Positions 22,580 to 35,328 of a stretch of DNA of 64,000 bases are shown piece after piece; position 1 is the first letter of the stretch; every line of letters begins with the position of its first letter. The notes under the pieces were generated by a model. The model did not search any database. It was not told where the DNA came from and saw only the letters and a list, made by a program, of their open reading frames with translations. The stretch comes from Anisakis pegreffii. Lineage: Eukaryota > Nematoda > Chromadorea > Rhabditida > Anisakidae. Both the position numbers and the translations under genes were made by a program. The stretch lies in NCBI GenBank assembly GCA_035041965.1, contig JAPYMA010001204.1:17290-81289 (forward strand), read 5' to 3'.

Positions 22580-25500
22580 ATCATTTCATTCCATTGCGAA
22601 ATGATTCCGTTCGGATAGATTTTGGTGTATTCATATGTTTCCCTCATTTCACGTTCATAATCTGCAAATGTGATGAATGAAATGTTTTAAGAGTGAGCAT
22701 TTGCATTCGGGAAATATCCATCACGAAGCAGCTTTCAGTATCCTCAAAGCCGACGACAGTTCTTTTGACGAGGTTCGAGAATATATCACAATTTTCCGGC
22801 ATGAAAGACCGTGTAATGCACACAGAACGACTGAAAACCTTTTCGAACGATTGAAGAAACAGGTGCATTGCCTGCGCTCCTTGCATAGAACATTGCATCA
22901 ACGTGGTCAATCCTCGTGAAGCTTCACGCTGATCTCCTCAGGGTAATGATGAAAATCATCTTGATTTACAGTGAAATCGTGAAGACAGACCACCGCACGG
23001 AGAAAATGAAATTTCTTCCTGATTATATTCCAAAATCGCACGGCTTGAGAATGTAAAACGCTCAATTGAAATGTATTTCTTCGATCGATTTTTCGAGCTG
23101 TTCGAGGCAAACAGAAATTGAAAATTGCCGCAGTTATTGTATAATGACGCCATTCTGTCTGCTAGATCGGTGTATGATGTATCTCATCAACTACACGTTT
23201 TTTCGTTTTTAAAATTTTTGACAGTTGGATCAGGCATCGTTTTTTGCAATTCATTCTGACAAACACTGAACGAACGCATTCAGAAGCCTGAGTTTGTGAG
23301 TTCAATGAAAGTGATCATATAGCCGATTCACTGACAACAAAAAAACAGTTCACGAATAGCCAATAATTTGATGACATGAGCACATCCAATATGGTCACTA
23401 AATGACAGACTTCATTCTGGTGACAATATTAGAAGTTTGAATATGAAAATTTACTTTTAATTTGTTTAGACTGATCTGATGATTTCGAGAAGGACAGCTG
23501 GGACAGAATTATGCGAGACCGCAGATAAACCCTTCATTCCGTTAATAATAAGAGAGTCTAGTTGATCTAGTTGAGCTGCTTGCTGCTCGCTGAGAGATTA
23601 GAGGATGCACTAGAGTTTGTAGAATAAGATCAGTGAGGACTAAGAATTTCAAAAAAAAAGCGCTGCTCGATGAAATAAAATTTCTGACAATAGCAAATCA
23701 CAAGTTCATCGTTGCGTTAGCATCACCACCAACACATCATCATATGCTGCTGATTGCACACTTCAAATCGTCACAGCTCTGAAAGTAGCTTGCATCATGC
23801 GCAATCGGTGTGTGTGTGCCATACACATTATGCATGCTATAAGCATAATGAAGCTTTTCAAAACCAATCGATAAGAAAGAAATTTCTTTCAGTCATTTAA
23901 CGTCCTCGCCGATAAGCCATTATCACACAAACGCTGCAATTTTCCTTTCCATTCTCACTACTATTGAATAACTGAAAAAGAGGCTCAGTCTTGTTGAAAT
24001 TAAATGCACAAGTTGAAATTCACTCAGCCTGTCAAGCAATTATAGCGCTTCGTGAATGCGATCACGTTTTATCGCAGATATCGTTGTGGTGCACGATAAA
24101 GCACAAAAAATGTTCATTCAATTGATACGATGTAACTGCTTTACCTGAGTAAGGTGGGCGATCTACGAATGAGCTAGTTGTTCAAGACGAGATGTTTTGG
24201 AGGGGAGATAATGACGATCACGGAGAAATTCAAAGAGAATGCAAGAGATTATGAGATTAGGTTAAGACTCAGAAATCACAAATGACTGAGAAAGAGTGAA
24301 AATCATTGAAACGAAACGACGTGCTTTTCACTTAATGGCGCTGAACAATTCAAAGATTCAAAGTTCGCGAATAAGATTCAAAATAACGAACTTCAATGAA
24401 AAAATTCAGATTAAAATGAACTCAACTCCTCTTCAGTGAACAGATTCACCAAGAATTTAATATTGACGCAACCGTTGAAGTGTACAATTACACAATGTGA
24501 ACGTTTTGAATCGTTCGCAAAGTACACTCAACATGTAAGAGTGGGGATATCGAGCGATGTGTGTGTGTGATAAGTCTCAAATGAAAGTAAAACTCATCCA
24601 GTCTAATTGCTTGAATTGGAACAATTGTACAACTCAAATCAAATTCAATAAAGAGGCAGTTATTCAGCTAGATGCTGACGAAATTCAGCGATCATCTCTC
24701 AAAATTTCGTCTATCTTCACATCAACAATAAACTTGACAAGTGATCAACGAATGATCGATCACAATCGATAATTGATCAATGACCAGAATTTGCATAAGA
24801 AAATATTAATGCGAGTGTAAGAATGAGATGTGGTGATGACGAGGATAATGTGATGTCATAAAATGTCTGCATACAAATAATGTTTTCGGAGGATTTCATT
24901 ACTATAGAGCAAACATAACTCGTAAACAACAACCTCGTTATTACAACACGTTTCGTTGAGTTTATACTGAGAATAAGATGGAGTTCCAGAGTGAAAACTA
25001 TTACAACACTCAAGCATTGAATATCACTGCAGATAGGATTCAGGAGAATTGAGCGAACTTCATGAAAGCAACCATAATGCTGTGCACGAAACGAAACTCG
25101 CAGAAAAGGAATCCCTTCAACGAATCAACACCAACACACACATCCACTTCTCAAAGTCTTCCAATGCCCTGCACAATGCAAAAGCTTCCACAGCATTTGT
25201 ACGAGCAAAAAATGCAAATCGTTGACAGTATGTGTACATATTAGCAAAGCAATGCATGAGACATGCTTTTACGAGGCAGATTCTCCAAAATAAAACAAGA
25301 CGTTGAAGTGTAAGAAACAAATCAGAGTGAATGCAACAATCAGCCACACTTAAGACTTTCAAAGGACTTTCAGTTGTCAGACTTACTGAAAATGTTCGTC
25401 GATCTACAAAACGAGACAAATTTCCAAAACATTACTCAGTTCAGTTGTTCGGGTTCGGGCAAACGAGGTTATTTATATAAGGCAAAGAATCGTAACTATT

Positions 25501-28212
25501 GTAAATAAACGTGCGTGCTTGGTGAGACTGTCAAACAAACACCAACCAACGTGGATGGATCAGTTGAAGATTATAATGAAAGTGATTCAGTTCAAAAATT
25601 TTATGACTCATTCTCAACTCAGCAATCGATTGAAAAAAACAAACAAAGTTTTTACTTACTTTGGTTTTGCTGCTGAGCGCACTGAGATTCAACAACAACA
25701 ACGATATACGGTGAATGATTCGTGGCAGTTTCTACGAGCATATTCGGATAGGATTTGAAAGAATTTAGAAGAAATCGTCAGTGAGAATGTCAGTCGAAGT
25801 AACACGACTGATAATAACAACAATTGACAGCGATCAGAAATGGGTGCGATAAGGTTATGGATAATAGCAGTGGACATTAGTTGAAGTGAAACCACTGAAC
25901 ACAAACAATTTCTTCACACTGAACTAATCAACCAACTCGAATAATGAACAGAGATTTTTGTGTTTGTGATCAAAACTGAAACAGATGTAGAGCAGCAGTT
26001 GAAAAATGTGCGAAAGTTAGAGGAGGAGGAGCCGACGTGCTTGCAGGATTATTCATTAGGTTTTCAGCGATCATGTGCTCGATTCACACCCAAAAACCGG
26101 GTCTTTCTCACTCGAACTCCGCATGCTTTCCTCATGTTTCATCCCCCATTCGCACTTACAATTGAACATTTCCAACTTCAACTGCTATACACATGATAGA
26201 CTCACCAATATTCTCTCACTCATTAATTCTAAACTATTACATCAATCAACTCCATCCGAATGATGCTTCGGAGCTAGTAAGCCATCAGAACCAGAATTAT
26301 AAGTACTGATGCGCTGATATCTTGCACCACTAATGACTGAGTGAAACTACCCGAAGCTTTCGAAAGCAAAAGAATAAATTTCTGCACGATTCATGACAAA
26401 CATCGGTGAGAATCTAGCAGAACTTGACCGATAGACGTTCAGTTTCTGATGTGGTCATGTGCTGGAGCAGCACTTAAAGCTGAATTCAGCACTAATCAAC
26501 AGTAGCTTAGATCGATCACAATTCAGAGTATCAAAAACAATCACTGATCGAATGAGAATATGATCTGCAAATTATAAACAACATTTATTGATTCATTACA
26601 CCGTTTCAAAGCATCTACAAATGCAAATTTTCCAATCATCAAATTCCGATTTATTTCGGATAGTTCATTTACGTCAATTTATTCATTTTGTTTATTTCTT
26701 CAATTTATTCGTTCTCATTCCAACTTTTATAACTTTGAAAATTCTCAACAGAACCAAAAGTAAACAAGGCTTCAAGGAAACTCTTGAGTGGCCTATCGCT
26801 GACTTGTGTTGACATCGAGTTTCGAATGAATCGCGATGAATAATCAAAGTTTAACAAGCAAACGAGAAGACGTTTATTCAGGCAGAAAACTATTCTCAAA
26901 ATGAATCCACTTAAAAGTCAACAAGTAGATCCTCTTTAAAATGCCTCATCAGTTCTGTTTTGTGTGCTTGCTCATTATGGAAGGAATTTCCTATCGATTG
27001 ATTGATTTATTCATTTCATGCTTTCTCGAAGATTTGAGATTCTTGCATTGGTAAGAACTGGGACCGTTATTTTGATTCGAATGGACTTTTTGACTTCTCA
27101 TCGTCAGTTTGGCCTATGGGTGATGCGAGCGACGTGTTGGTAACAGATGGAATCGTATTATGCAGTAAGTTCTGCATAAACGACTTGCTGAATGCCCATG
27201 CTTTAGTGCTACAACTGATTGTGCAATATTACTCTCATCAAGGTGCTGAAAATTGATAAATTTTGTTGAATAATTGCTGTGCTAAAATTAGATGTATTGA
27301 TTGATTGCAGCAATACTCATTTGCAAAAAACGAAATCACCTTCAAGTGATAAACATAAGATGGTACCAAATTCAATACGAAATAATCAGACTTATCGAAG
27401 TACGATATTTGATGTGTTCAACTGTTTTTTGCGGAGATGTTAATGCTAATCAATGATTAATTACTTATAGGTTCCGTGGCGATGGAGAAGATGGTACCGA
27501 TTAGACGTTTTGCGATGCGGTAGAGCAAAATCGTCTAGATTTTTTAGTTATTTCGATGATGGATGAGTTCCGCGTTCTAGTTTTACACGATTGGTTCGAG
27601 TTCCGAAGAAATTTTAATCGGTGTTACAGGGAGCTGTGTAAATCACAGCAGGGTTGCTGAATCAGATTCCATCAGTCTTAAAAGTGAGAGCTGATTTCAG
27701 AATGAGACAATCCACATGTGATTGATCATGATTTCTTTTGAGGATGTCGTGAAAAATAGCATGGTAAACGAAATCATAGAGCATGCAAAAATTAAAATGT
27801 TTTCCACTTTGCTTTGACTTTCGCTATTCATTCATATGTGCAGTGTCGGCATACTGGCATTCGTCAATTAAATGGTAATGAAGTTAAGAGATCGGCTCTG
27901 TGAATTTACTGCGATGAAAACAGATCGAAGGATGGAAATTTTCTGCAAAAACTGAATCTCATGGAAGTTCGATTTGAACTGTACACCGAAATTCTGGAAC
28001 AATGATCAAAACGACAGAATTAGGATGTTCAACTGGATGTAGTTGAAGCACCTGTAATAGATTTATAAATTTGGTGTGACTGTTCAGTCCTAGGCCAGAC
28101 TGTGGCTTGAAAGGCTCATATTTCAAATGTTTGATTCTTGACGTATCAATAACGCTAATCGTGAGAAATGGTAACGAATTTAAAAGATATGACTACATCG
28201 ATGCGTCGAGTT

Positions 28213-28248
28213 ATAGATCGATGTCAATATATGATGACATCGATCTAT
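28213..28248. repeat. Perfect 14-bp inverted repeat with 8-nt loop
   Basis: ATAGATCGATGTCA at 28213-28226 pairs exactly with 28235-28248. It is embedded in a run of CGATGT- and GACTTCA-like words (28190-28310) that looks like degenerate local duplication. No coding frame crosses it. Confidence 0.85.
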
Positions 28249-28600
28249 GACTTCAAGATACGACTTCAATCTGTGATATGACTACACTGATCTCTAGAAT
28301 GAGCTATAGACGATGTGTCCTTCTATCAATCAACCGCATCTGAACCTCATCCGCTCTGAGTTTAAAGGGAGCTTGAGCTCGAGCCTGAGCCCGGTGCACC
28401 TCATAGTCTACTGTCGATATAATACATCGAGTGACGAAGAGATGCCTGGATCAAAAGTCGCACCAAACGTTCAAAGTTGACGATATGCTTCGTAGCCAAC
28501 ACACGGTTACAGTGGATTGTCATCTTATACGCAATGCTTGAAGAGGGGGATTGTGATTGAAGCAGAACTGAATGCAGTTAAATTGGAATGTTATGCAAAC

Positions 28601-28919
28601 CTTGTTGAGTGATCGTTGATGATGTACTGATACGTCTACGCAATGACTGTGACGGATTTTGTTGAGGAATAGCTTGAGATTGATGGTGGTGTTTATCTGA
28701 GGAATGATTCGTTATGCTGTTGTTGTTCTTAACGGTAGTGTTAGTTCTGTTAGCGGTAGGGTTGCTTGTGTTCGACGTGTTGAAAAGATTCGTTGCGCTT
28801 GCAGAGGATGCTGACGGTGCACCGCTGCTGTTCGCTGATGACGATATCGACGAGCTTACAACACTCGGGTCATACAGACCCAAAAAATCTTGTAAACCAG
28901 TGAAAAATTTCATAGACAT
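28601..28919 (-). CDS. Candidate first coding exon, possibly of the PPP1R37-like gene
   Basis: From ATG at 28919 (a second ATG at 28913) the frame reads MSMKFFTGLQDFLGLYDPS, then a long Ser/Ala/Asn/Thr linker, then HHH and Gln/Pro patches, to a donor CAACAAG|GTTTGC at 28600, phase 1. The next minus-strand coding sequence is the PPP1R37-like ATG exon. That ATG is preceded by CACGAAG|AA at 19727, which would accept phase 1 and continue as Gln-Gln-Glu-Met-Phe-Ile. The +3 T donor also fits the habit of that gene. The LRR gene may therefore start here, with an 8.9-kb intron. Alternatively this is the 5' exon of a separate gene, or the 19725 ATG is a second promoter's start. I do not recognise the N-terminal motif. 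Confidence 0.45.
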
Positions 28920-30432
28920 GTGGTGGTGGTGGGGTGAAGAAAAGATCGACACGGGACACTGACCACGGAAAATGAGCAGCTTCACTTATCACGGCGGAAT
29001 GGAGTACAGTAACTGCCGATTGTGAATTGCGAACACTTTTCTCATGCACTTTCTTCGTTCCTGCTGCTGCTTCACGTATTGATTTGAATGAATAGCTGAT
29101 AGCAGTGATTGCTGCTTGCTTGTGAACGAATCAATTCTCGATCAATTACAATCGAAAATTTCCATACAATCGCGTCAACAACAACAACTTCTTTCACAGT
29201 ACAGCATCTATGTACAACACAATTAGTTTATTCACTCAAAAAATTTGTACTTCAGTTCGAAATTCCAATTCTGCAAGGATCAATTATCGACGATTAGAAC
29301 TCTGAATTTCGATATATGACAATATGTCGTAACTAATAATAACAATATAGATGTAAGATTACTTCTTCGTGTGTAATCTCAACAGATCAAACGAATCAAC
29401 TCTTTTACTAAAGAGATTCAGAGTCGATAGCAACGAATACAGTGATAACGATAATAAAGACGGCGGTGATAAGTGATCAATGTTACGGTTAACAACATCC
29501 ACTATCAGCCGTAAACGTTTACCCTCAAGCAGTAAACGTTCATCAAAATATATGTATATGGCAGTGACGACGCACGTTGGTCCGTGAGTAGTAACAATAA
29601 TAGAGCCAGCTACTTCAGAATCAGCATCGAGTGACAGCCAGCTGAGTTAAATCGCTGTCTCACGCTTTTTTTCATTTGAAAACTTTGTTCACTTCCCCGT
29701 TTAGCACTTCGTCGTATATTCGCCGCACACATTCATTGCTCTTCTTGCTCTCTGCTCATTGCATTCAATAATGATTATTCACGCGACGCGCGTTTCTCTG
29801 TCAACAACCAGTATCAATCATTCGTGAACACTCCGCCAAATATCAACTCTCCAATTATTTTCACTCTCGAATTTTATCCGCATTTATCTGCTCTCGTTTT
29901 TGTCAGCAAAGCCATCGTTATCAGCGTTATCATATACGGCTCCATGAAAAAAATGATCAAAATCGAAGTATTTTGCATCTGAATTTCGAGTTAGTAGGAA
30001 TAAACCATAAAATGGTATATGAAGAGCGTAAAGCAGAAAATGCAAAAGCATAGAGTGCAGCTTCGACTGAGATCTACTGGGAAAGATGTTGATGATGATG
30101 GTAAGTAACGGCTTCAGGTGTGAATCATCGGAAATGAGAGTGAATGACCGGAAATAAGAGCAACAAACTGTACTGTTATTGATCTGGGTTAACACAGTAA
30201 ATTCGATAGCAGTGTTCAACTTATGTGTATGTCGTGTTCGAAGTGAACAATAATAATTCTGATCAGAGTTACGAGTCCACGAGTACCAAATGAGTGTCTT
30301 AAATTTCAAACGAATACAGTAATGCGCCACAAGGCAGTAATTGGACAGATATTCTGGATGAACGCAAGCAGCATTATCCACTATTCATACTGACTGATGA
30401 GCGGTAAAATGCTCTTGTAAGAAACGCAAATA

Positions 30433-30525
30433 TTAGGTATGCAGAAAGTTCTCGGGCAGTTAGAGAAATCTTCCATTACAAGAGTTGACAAACGTAGCTA
30501 CCCGGCAACTTTCTGTCACACCTAA
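30433..30525. mobile_element. Mariner/Tc1-type MITE, 93 bp, TA target duplication
   Basis: The ends are inverted repeats: TTAGGTATGCAGAAAGTT at the left and, reverse-complemented from the right, TTAGGTGTGACAGAAAGTT. They stay similar for about 28 bp with one single-base gap. TA dinucleotides flank both sides (30431-30432 and 30526-30527). TTAGGT ends, AAAGTT and TA duplication are the known signature of mariner-family elements. The interior of about 37 bp has no coding capacity, so it moved, if at all, with a transposase supplied in trans. Confidence 0.8.
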
Positions 30526-31839
30526 TACAATGAGCAAGTTGTCAACACGCCTGCTCTAATGTAATATCAAAAATGAATTTCTGAAAAGCAACAACGGCAC
30601 GTAAATGCAGATAACGTTTTCTTGGAGCCTATCGTTTAACACCCTTCACAGATATTCCATTCTTGACCGATTTCACGTTACAAATACCGAAAGACAGTCC
30701 AAGACTGTTGTGATTTTCTGCTGGAAATTCGTTTTCGACTTTGTTGCACTTTGTTATCTCCTCTTAACGTTTTCCAGGATTGAAATTCAGTTCTTGAATT
30801 CATTGAAATTCCCTCTTGCAATTGCTCCACTACAATTGAAACTGTTCACTATTTTCAAGTGCAGAATCACCACAAGATCTGTGAAATTGGTCAGATCATT
30901 GTTGATATATGAAGGGACTCCTGATTATGTTGAACGAGAGGATTTCTTGAAGTGAATGATGGAAGGTTGATTCGAAGATGCTCAGCTCTTCGCTGTAATT
31001 CAGTCATTCTAAACGCTTGCACGAATGAAGAGCTAGATAAAAAGGAGAGGTTTACTCTCCACCTTTCGATTTTACAGTGATAATAGGAGCAATTTTTAAC
31101 TAGATCAAATTCGTATCAACAAAATAATAGACGTTGATTGAGAAATCCAATGCCTTGTTGCTCTATAAACATGGTAACGAGTCTTCAATGTATCGCTTTC
31201 TACAGCAATTCAAGCGTTGCCCGAACTGTATGAAATGAAACTACATTGCACCATCGAGCAGTAAGTATGTTTTGTGAAATTTCGTTGAAGAGCACTTCGA
31301 GAAAGAGCGTTTTTAGTTTTGGAATATACCGCACAGGTAATTTGAAGAGATCAAATGCTCGGAGGTGATGCCTAAAACCTTGAAAGTGAATGCTGCAGAA
31401 ATAGCTCGAAATTATTCACCAGGAACAATCCAAAACATACTCATGACAAGTTGTGAAAATTTCTATCACTTGAATAATTCCCATTGTATAATACTTCGAA
31501 CACTTTTCTTGCATCCATCTTTTGCGATCCCAATTTTCAAATGAAATACATCCGCTTTTGCGTTTTTGTTCATTCGCAATAAACTAAATCTGAATTCACC
31601 GAGTGAAAGTACCACAAACCTGAATTTTCCATTTAACATCATCCAAAGGTCTGCATTACTGTTCCTCTCAAGACAATATATCTTATGCAATTGTGTGTGT
31701 ATGAACGTCTTTTTAAAGAGGTTCTTTCTTAAAAGCTTTCCTCCTTTATAAGGCGTATGACGGTAATAGGTAGATCAAATAGTAATGTAGTTTTTATTGA
31801 CAAAGTATTACCTGCGCAATTAGAGATGTTTTTTACGAT

Positions 31840-32535
31840 GTTCGACGTTTCGGCGTTATGCCATCTTCAGGAACATGTTGTTGAATCACTGACGGTCGTT
31901 GTAAGCATTTATTGGACAAATCCAGGGTCAGGGATTATGGGGCGGTAGGTAGGGGATTATCAATGAGATGATTGGAGAGATAAATAACATTTTGATTATT
32001 ATAACTGTAAAATGGGATGAATTTGGGGAGATAAACATTAAGATGATGATCAATGTAAAACTAAATATGAGATGATAATATAATGACGGAATTGATGATA
32101 AGGAAGTACAATGATGGAGATAAAGTATAAGCATAAGGATGAGGTACAATAAAATGCGATGGTGGAGATAAATGAAAAATCATAAAAATAATAATTTTTT
32201 CATTTATCTCCACCATCGTATTTTATTGTACCTCTTCATTATGTTCGTACTTTATCTCCATCATTGTACTTCCCCATCATCAATTCCGTCATTATAATAT
32301 CATCCTTCATTTATTTTCACATTCATCATCATCTTAATGTTTATCTCCCCAAATTCATCCGATTTTACAGTTATTATAATCAAAATATTGTTTATCTCTG
32401 CAATCATCTCACTGGTAATCCCCTACCCACCACCCCATAATCCCTGGCCTTGGATCTGTCCAACGAATGCTTACGACGATCGTCAGTGATTCAACAACAT
32501 GTTCCTGAAGATGGCATAACGCCGAAACGTTCAAC
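31840..32535. mobile_element. Foldback element: two ~340-bp inverted arms around a ~13-bp spacer
   Basis: The left arm, 31840-32180, is roughly 90% identical to the reverse complement of 32194-32535. Both arms carry the sequence around CCATCTTCAGGAACATGTTG (31860 region) or its complement, and GGAGATAAATGAAAAA lies next to the centre. Arm differences are scattered single bases and small gaps. No coding frame of note lies inside and no clear target duplication is seen at the tips. A transcript from either strand would fold into a long double-stranded RNA. It could be a Foldback/MITE-type transposon or a palindromic duplication. Confidence 0.9.
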
Positions 32536-35289
32536 AGAGGTTCTTTCGTCACCGTACCGAACTCGAAATACATGTACGAATGGATTACTCCTATTGTTTC
32601 CTGTCCCCACTCTCCATTATTTCTCTCCGTATATTCCTTACATTGACATTAGTTGAATGCACTGATACAGCCAAATATCATGTAGTCGTTCCTTGTTCCG
32701 ACTTTGTGTGACTTCCGAAATCCTTTTTCTGCCGAAATCTGTAAGCAATCGGATAAGACGAGCTCTGCCTTGGCTATCGCAGACTTGGCCACTGCACATC
32801 TTAGCCTCGTTTGTTGGCGAAACGTTCCTCAAGTAAGCGTTGTCCCTATTGATGCAAAGCAAGAGCAGCAAATCGATCGAAAGCCAAGACAAGCCAGGCC
32901 AGAAAGCATCACCATCCATCAATCTATCCAACTGCCCATCTATCCGTCCAACCATCTCCCGTCTAACTAGTTACTTAGTTGGCCTCCCGTCCCGTTTCCT
33001 TCGACATCATCATCTTCTAGTGCTTCAACAACAACAATAACGAACAACCACAAGCCAGCAAGGATTGTACATTGTCGTGCTCATATTTACAGATGCTGCA
33101 TGCATCACATTTGCATGCTATTGTTGCTCACATCTGCGTTTACTGCACTATTTTATCAATTCATTCCAATCACTCGTTCCAATCACGGGTTCGATCATTT
33201 CTGCAATCAAACAACTTATTCCTTGATCATGCTTAAATCAAATATCATGTTCGCTAATTAGTCAAAATCTTCGTATGAATATTTGAGACCGTCGTTATCC
33301 AGAATTCTCTGGAATTGTTCGATTTGTGAAATCTGCGTACTGTTTCGATACCATTCAACGGCACCATATGAATAGTGAATGAATGCATAATTGGTAGTAC
33401 TCACGCCTCATGATTCATCGTTCTCAGCTGATCGGTGAGCGAATCGTCCAGCTAACTGTACGGCAATCGTCATTTACCGTTTTCCTCCTGGTGAACTCAT
33501 TCCGATTGACACTATTCATCCAATACAAACTCTCTTTGTAAGCTTTTCAATTAATTTCGATTGAGCGTTGACCTGTTACGTGATCACATGAGTTAGCAGT
33601 CTTAATAGCTAAATGACGATTCATAGGCATTCTTCAACCGCTTACGAAATTCGCTTGTGATAAGCAATCAATTCTTGAGCCATACTCGATTGGTGTCTTC
33701 CCGTCGCCTGTTCTCTCCTAACTTCGTTTACTATCAAACGAACAGTTTTCGTAAAGCTTGCTGCAGCTATTCAGAAGTGATTCATTGAACTTGCTGCAGG
33801 AACCTAGAAGTGATGAGTAAATTGGTGAGGGAAAAATCGAAAAATGCTGCATTCTATGTTCGTTGATGACCATCAAAATCAAAATTCCCAATCTGTAACT
33901 ATTGCAAACCGAAGAACTAGATATTTACTTTAAAAAATGTGCAACACTGCGCAAAAAATATGTGATCACTAGGACGATGCCAACTCCTCCGAAAAAGCCT
34001 GAGTGAGTGCTAAAATTGGAGTTGTTCAGTGATGGACACATTTGCTTGTCCGCATCACGTTCCATCGATCTTCGTTCGTTTCCGGTTGCCTTTCAGGTTA
34101 ATCAACAATCTATCATTTGAGGTATCGAGCTGCCGTTTAGTACGTATCGCCTACATGCCTCATTTCATTCGATTAATTTTACTTATTCATTGTCAAGCCC
34201 ATAACAAATAGTGATCATTCAACAGGTATTCTCTTTATGGGTAACACTTCTAGTTGAGTCTTATCTATCGCTGCCAAATCACAGCTTCTATTCAAGATAT
34301 CATACCTTCTAGTTTATGGCCATGAGCTCTGTTGGAAAACTTAATCAGCTGATAAGTCACATTAGTCTCTCAGCCTCTTCAAATTTCCGCAATTACCCTC
34401 CGAAAAATATTACCAGCCCTATCAGTTCATCAGTGTATCCATCCAGTTTTCAATTTCTGGCTCCAAATTTTCATACTTCTGCTCATTTTACCTCGGCATA
34501 ACATTAATTTGCTCAAAGTTCAAAAGTTCGAAAATGATTTTGCTCAAATAATTTCTTATTCTTCTTCAAAATCAAGTCGTTCGTTCTGCGACGGCGAAGA
34601 GCCATAAACGAATAAAATCTCAGCTGCTTTCAACGGGACATTCCAGCAAATATTATATTTCAAAATGATCAATCAGCAAATCATTACTACTGGAATTGTT
34701 GTAACACATCGCCACCAAAATATTGTTCATATGGATCATTTTTGACATTGATTCGATTCAATGAATTCAACATTGACAATTTCAATAAGTTCAACTCACC
34801 TATCAAACAACCAAATTTTGATCAATGAGCGTTTAAATATTTGCATTCAATGAAATCAACATCACCTATCGCCCAAACAAACTTCATTTGAACATTTAAT
34901 TGAAGCTTTTCATTCAGTTCTGCTGGACTATCCAGTTTCATGTCATTAAATTTTCTAAAGATAAGTTTCTTTGGCTTGATACGGTACTCAATACGAACGC
35001 AGTCAATTGTGGTCGTCGACTTTGTTGAGGCAAAACGCAGTATTATTGATAGGTATAATCCAAGAAATGGTTTTTTTTAACTGCAAATTTTCACCGATTG
35101 CCTAGAGGCTCTTCAATTTCCAATATTTTTTCCACCAATAGTGACCGTTCAAGTGCAGTGACAAGCAATAATCTTTCCAGTCCGTTTTGCTTTTTGAGCT
35201 CTGATTTGATCATTTGATCAAGACAAGAGCTGATCTTTCGTAAATCGCATCATCTTGATTCTGCTGTGAATGAGGGTTCACACATAGAT

Positions 35290-35328
35290 GGTGTCAAAGC
35301 ATTCAGTAGTGTATAATGCTTTGATACC
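35290..35328. repeat. 14-bp imperfect stem-loop
   Basis: GGTGTCAAAGCATT (35290-35303) pairs with AATGCTTTGATACC (35315-35328), with one non-Watson-Crick position and an 11-nt loop. The stem is too short for a typical miRNA precursor, and flanking bases add little pairing. Confidence 0.7.

Larger units (their letters stand above)
19728..28600. other. Gene-poor region, possibly a long first intron of the PPP1R37-like gene
   Basis: Nearly 9 kb between the ATG exon at 19725 and a candidate 5' exon at 28601-28919. No recognisable protein family is seen. A plus-strand gene candidate lies at about 21.6-22.6 kb. At 22.64-23.15 kb both strands show open frames of 65-88 codons that cannot be told apart from shadows of each other. 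A short palindromic segment (CATTATGC ... GCATAATG) lies near 23828-23852 and a 14-bp hairpin at 28213-28248. Confidence 0.4.

Noticed and set aside
22644..23153. Overlapping open frames on both strands (65-88 codons)
   Set aside because: Plus and minus frames are equally open and neither has family motifs or joinable splice sites, so no gene is called.
29884..30381. 165-codon minus-strand frame
   Set aside because: Composition is random-like, with no motif, no plausible exon borders and no start context.
32500..32560. Hammerhead-ribozyme-like core (CTGAAGA ... GCC GAAACG) at the foldback tip
   Set aside because: The CUGANGA and GAAA boxes are present and a three-pair stem II can form, but it leaves an extra base, and stems I and III do not pair acceptably around a cleavage site. 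The match is too weak to call.
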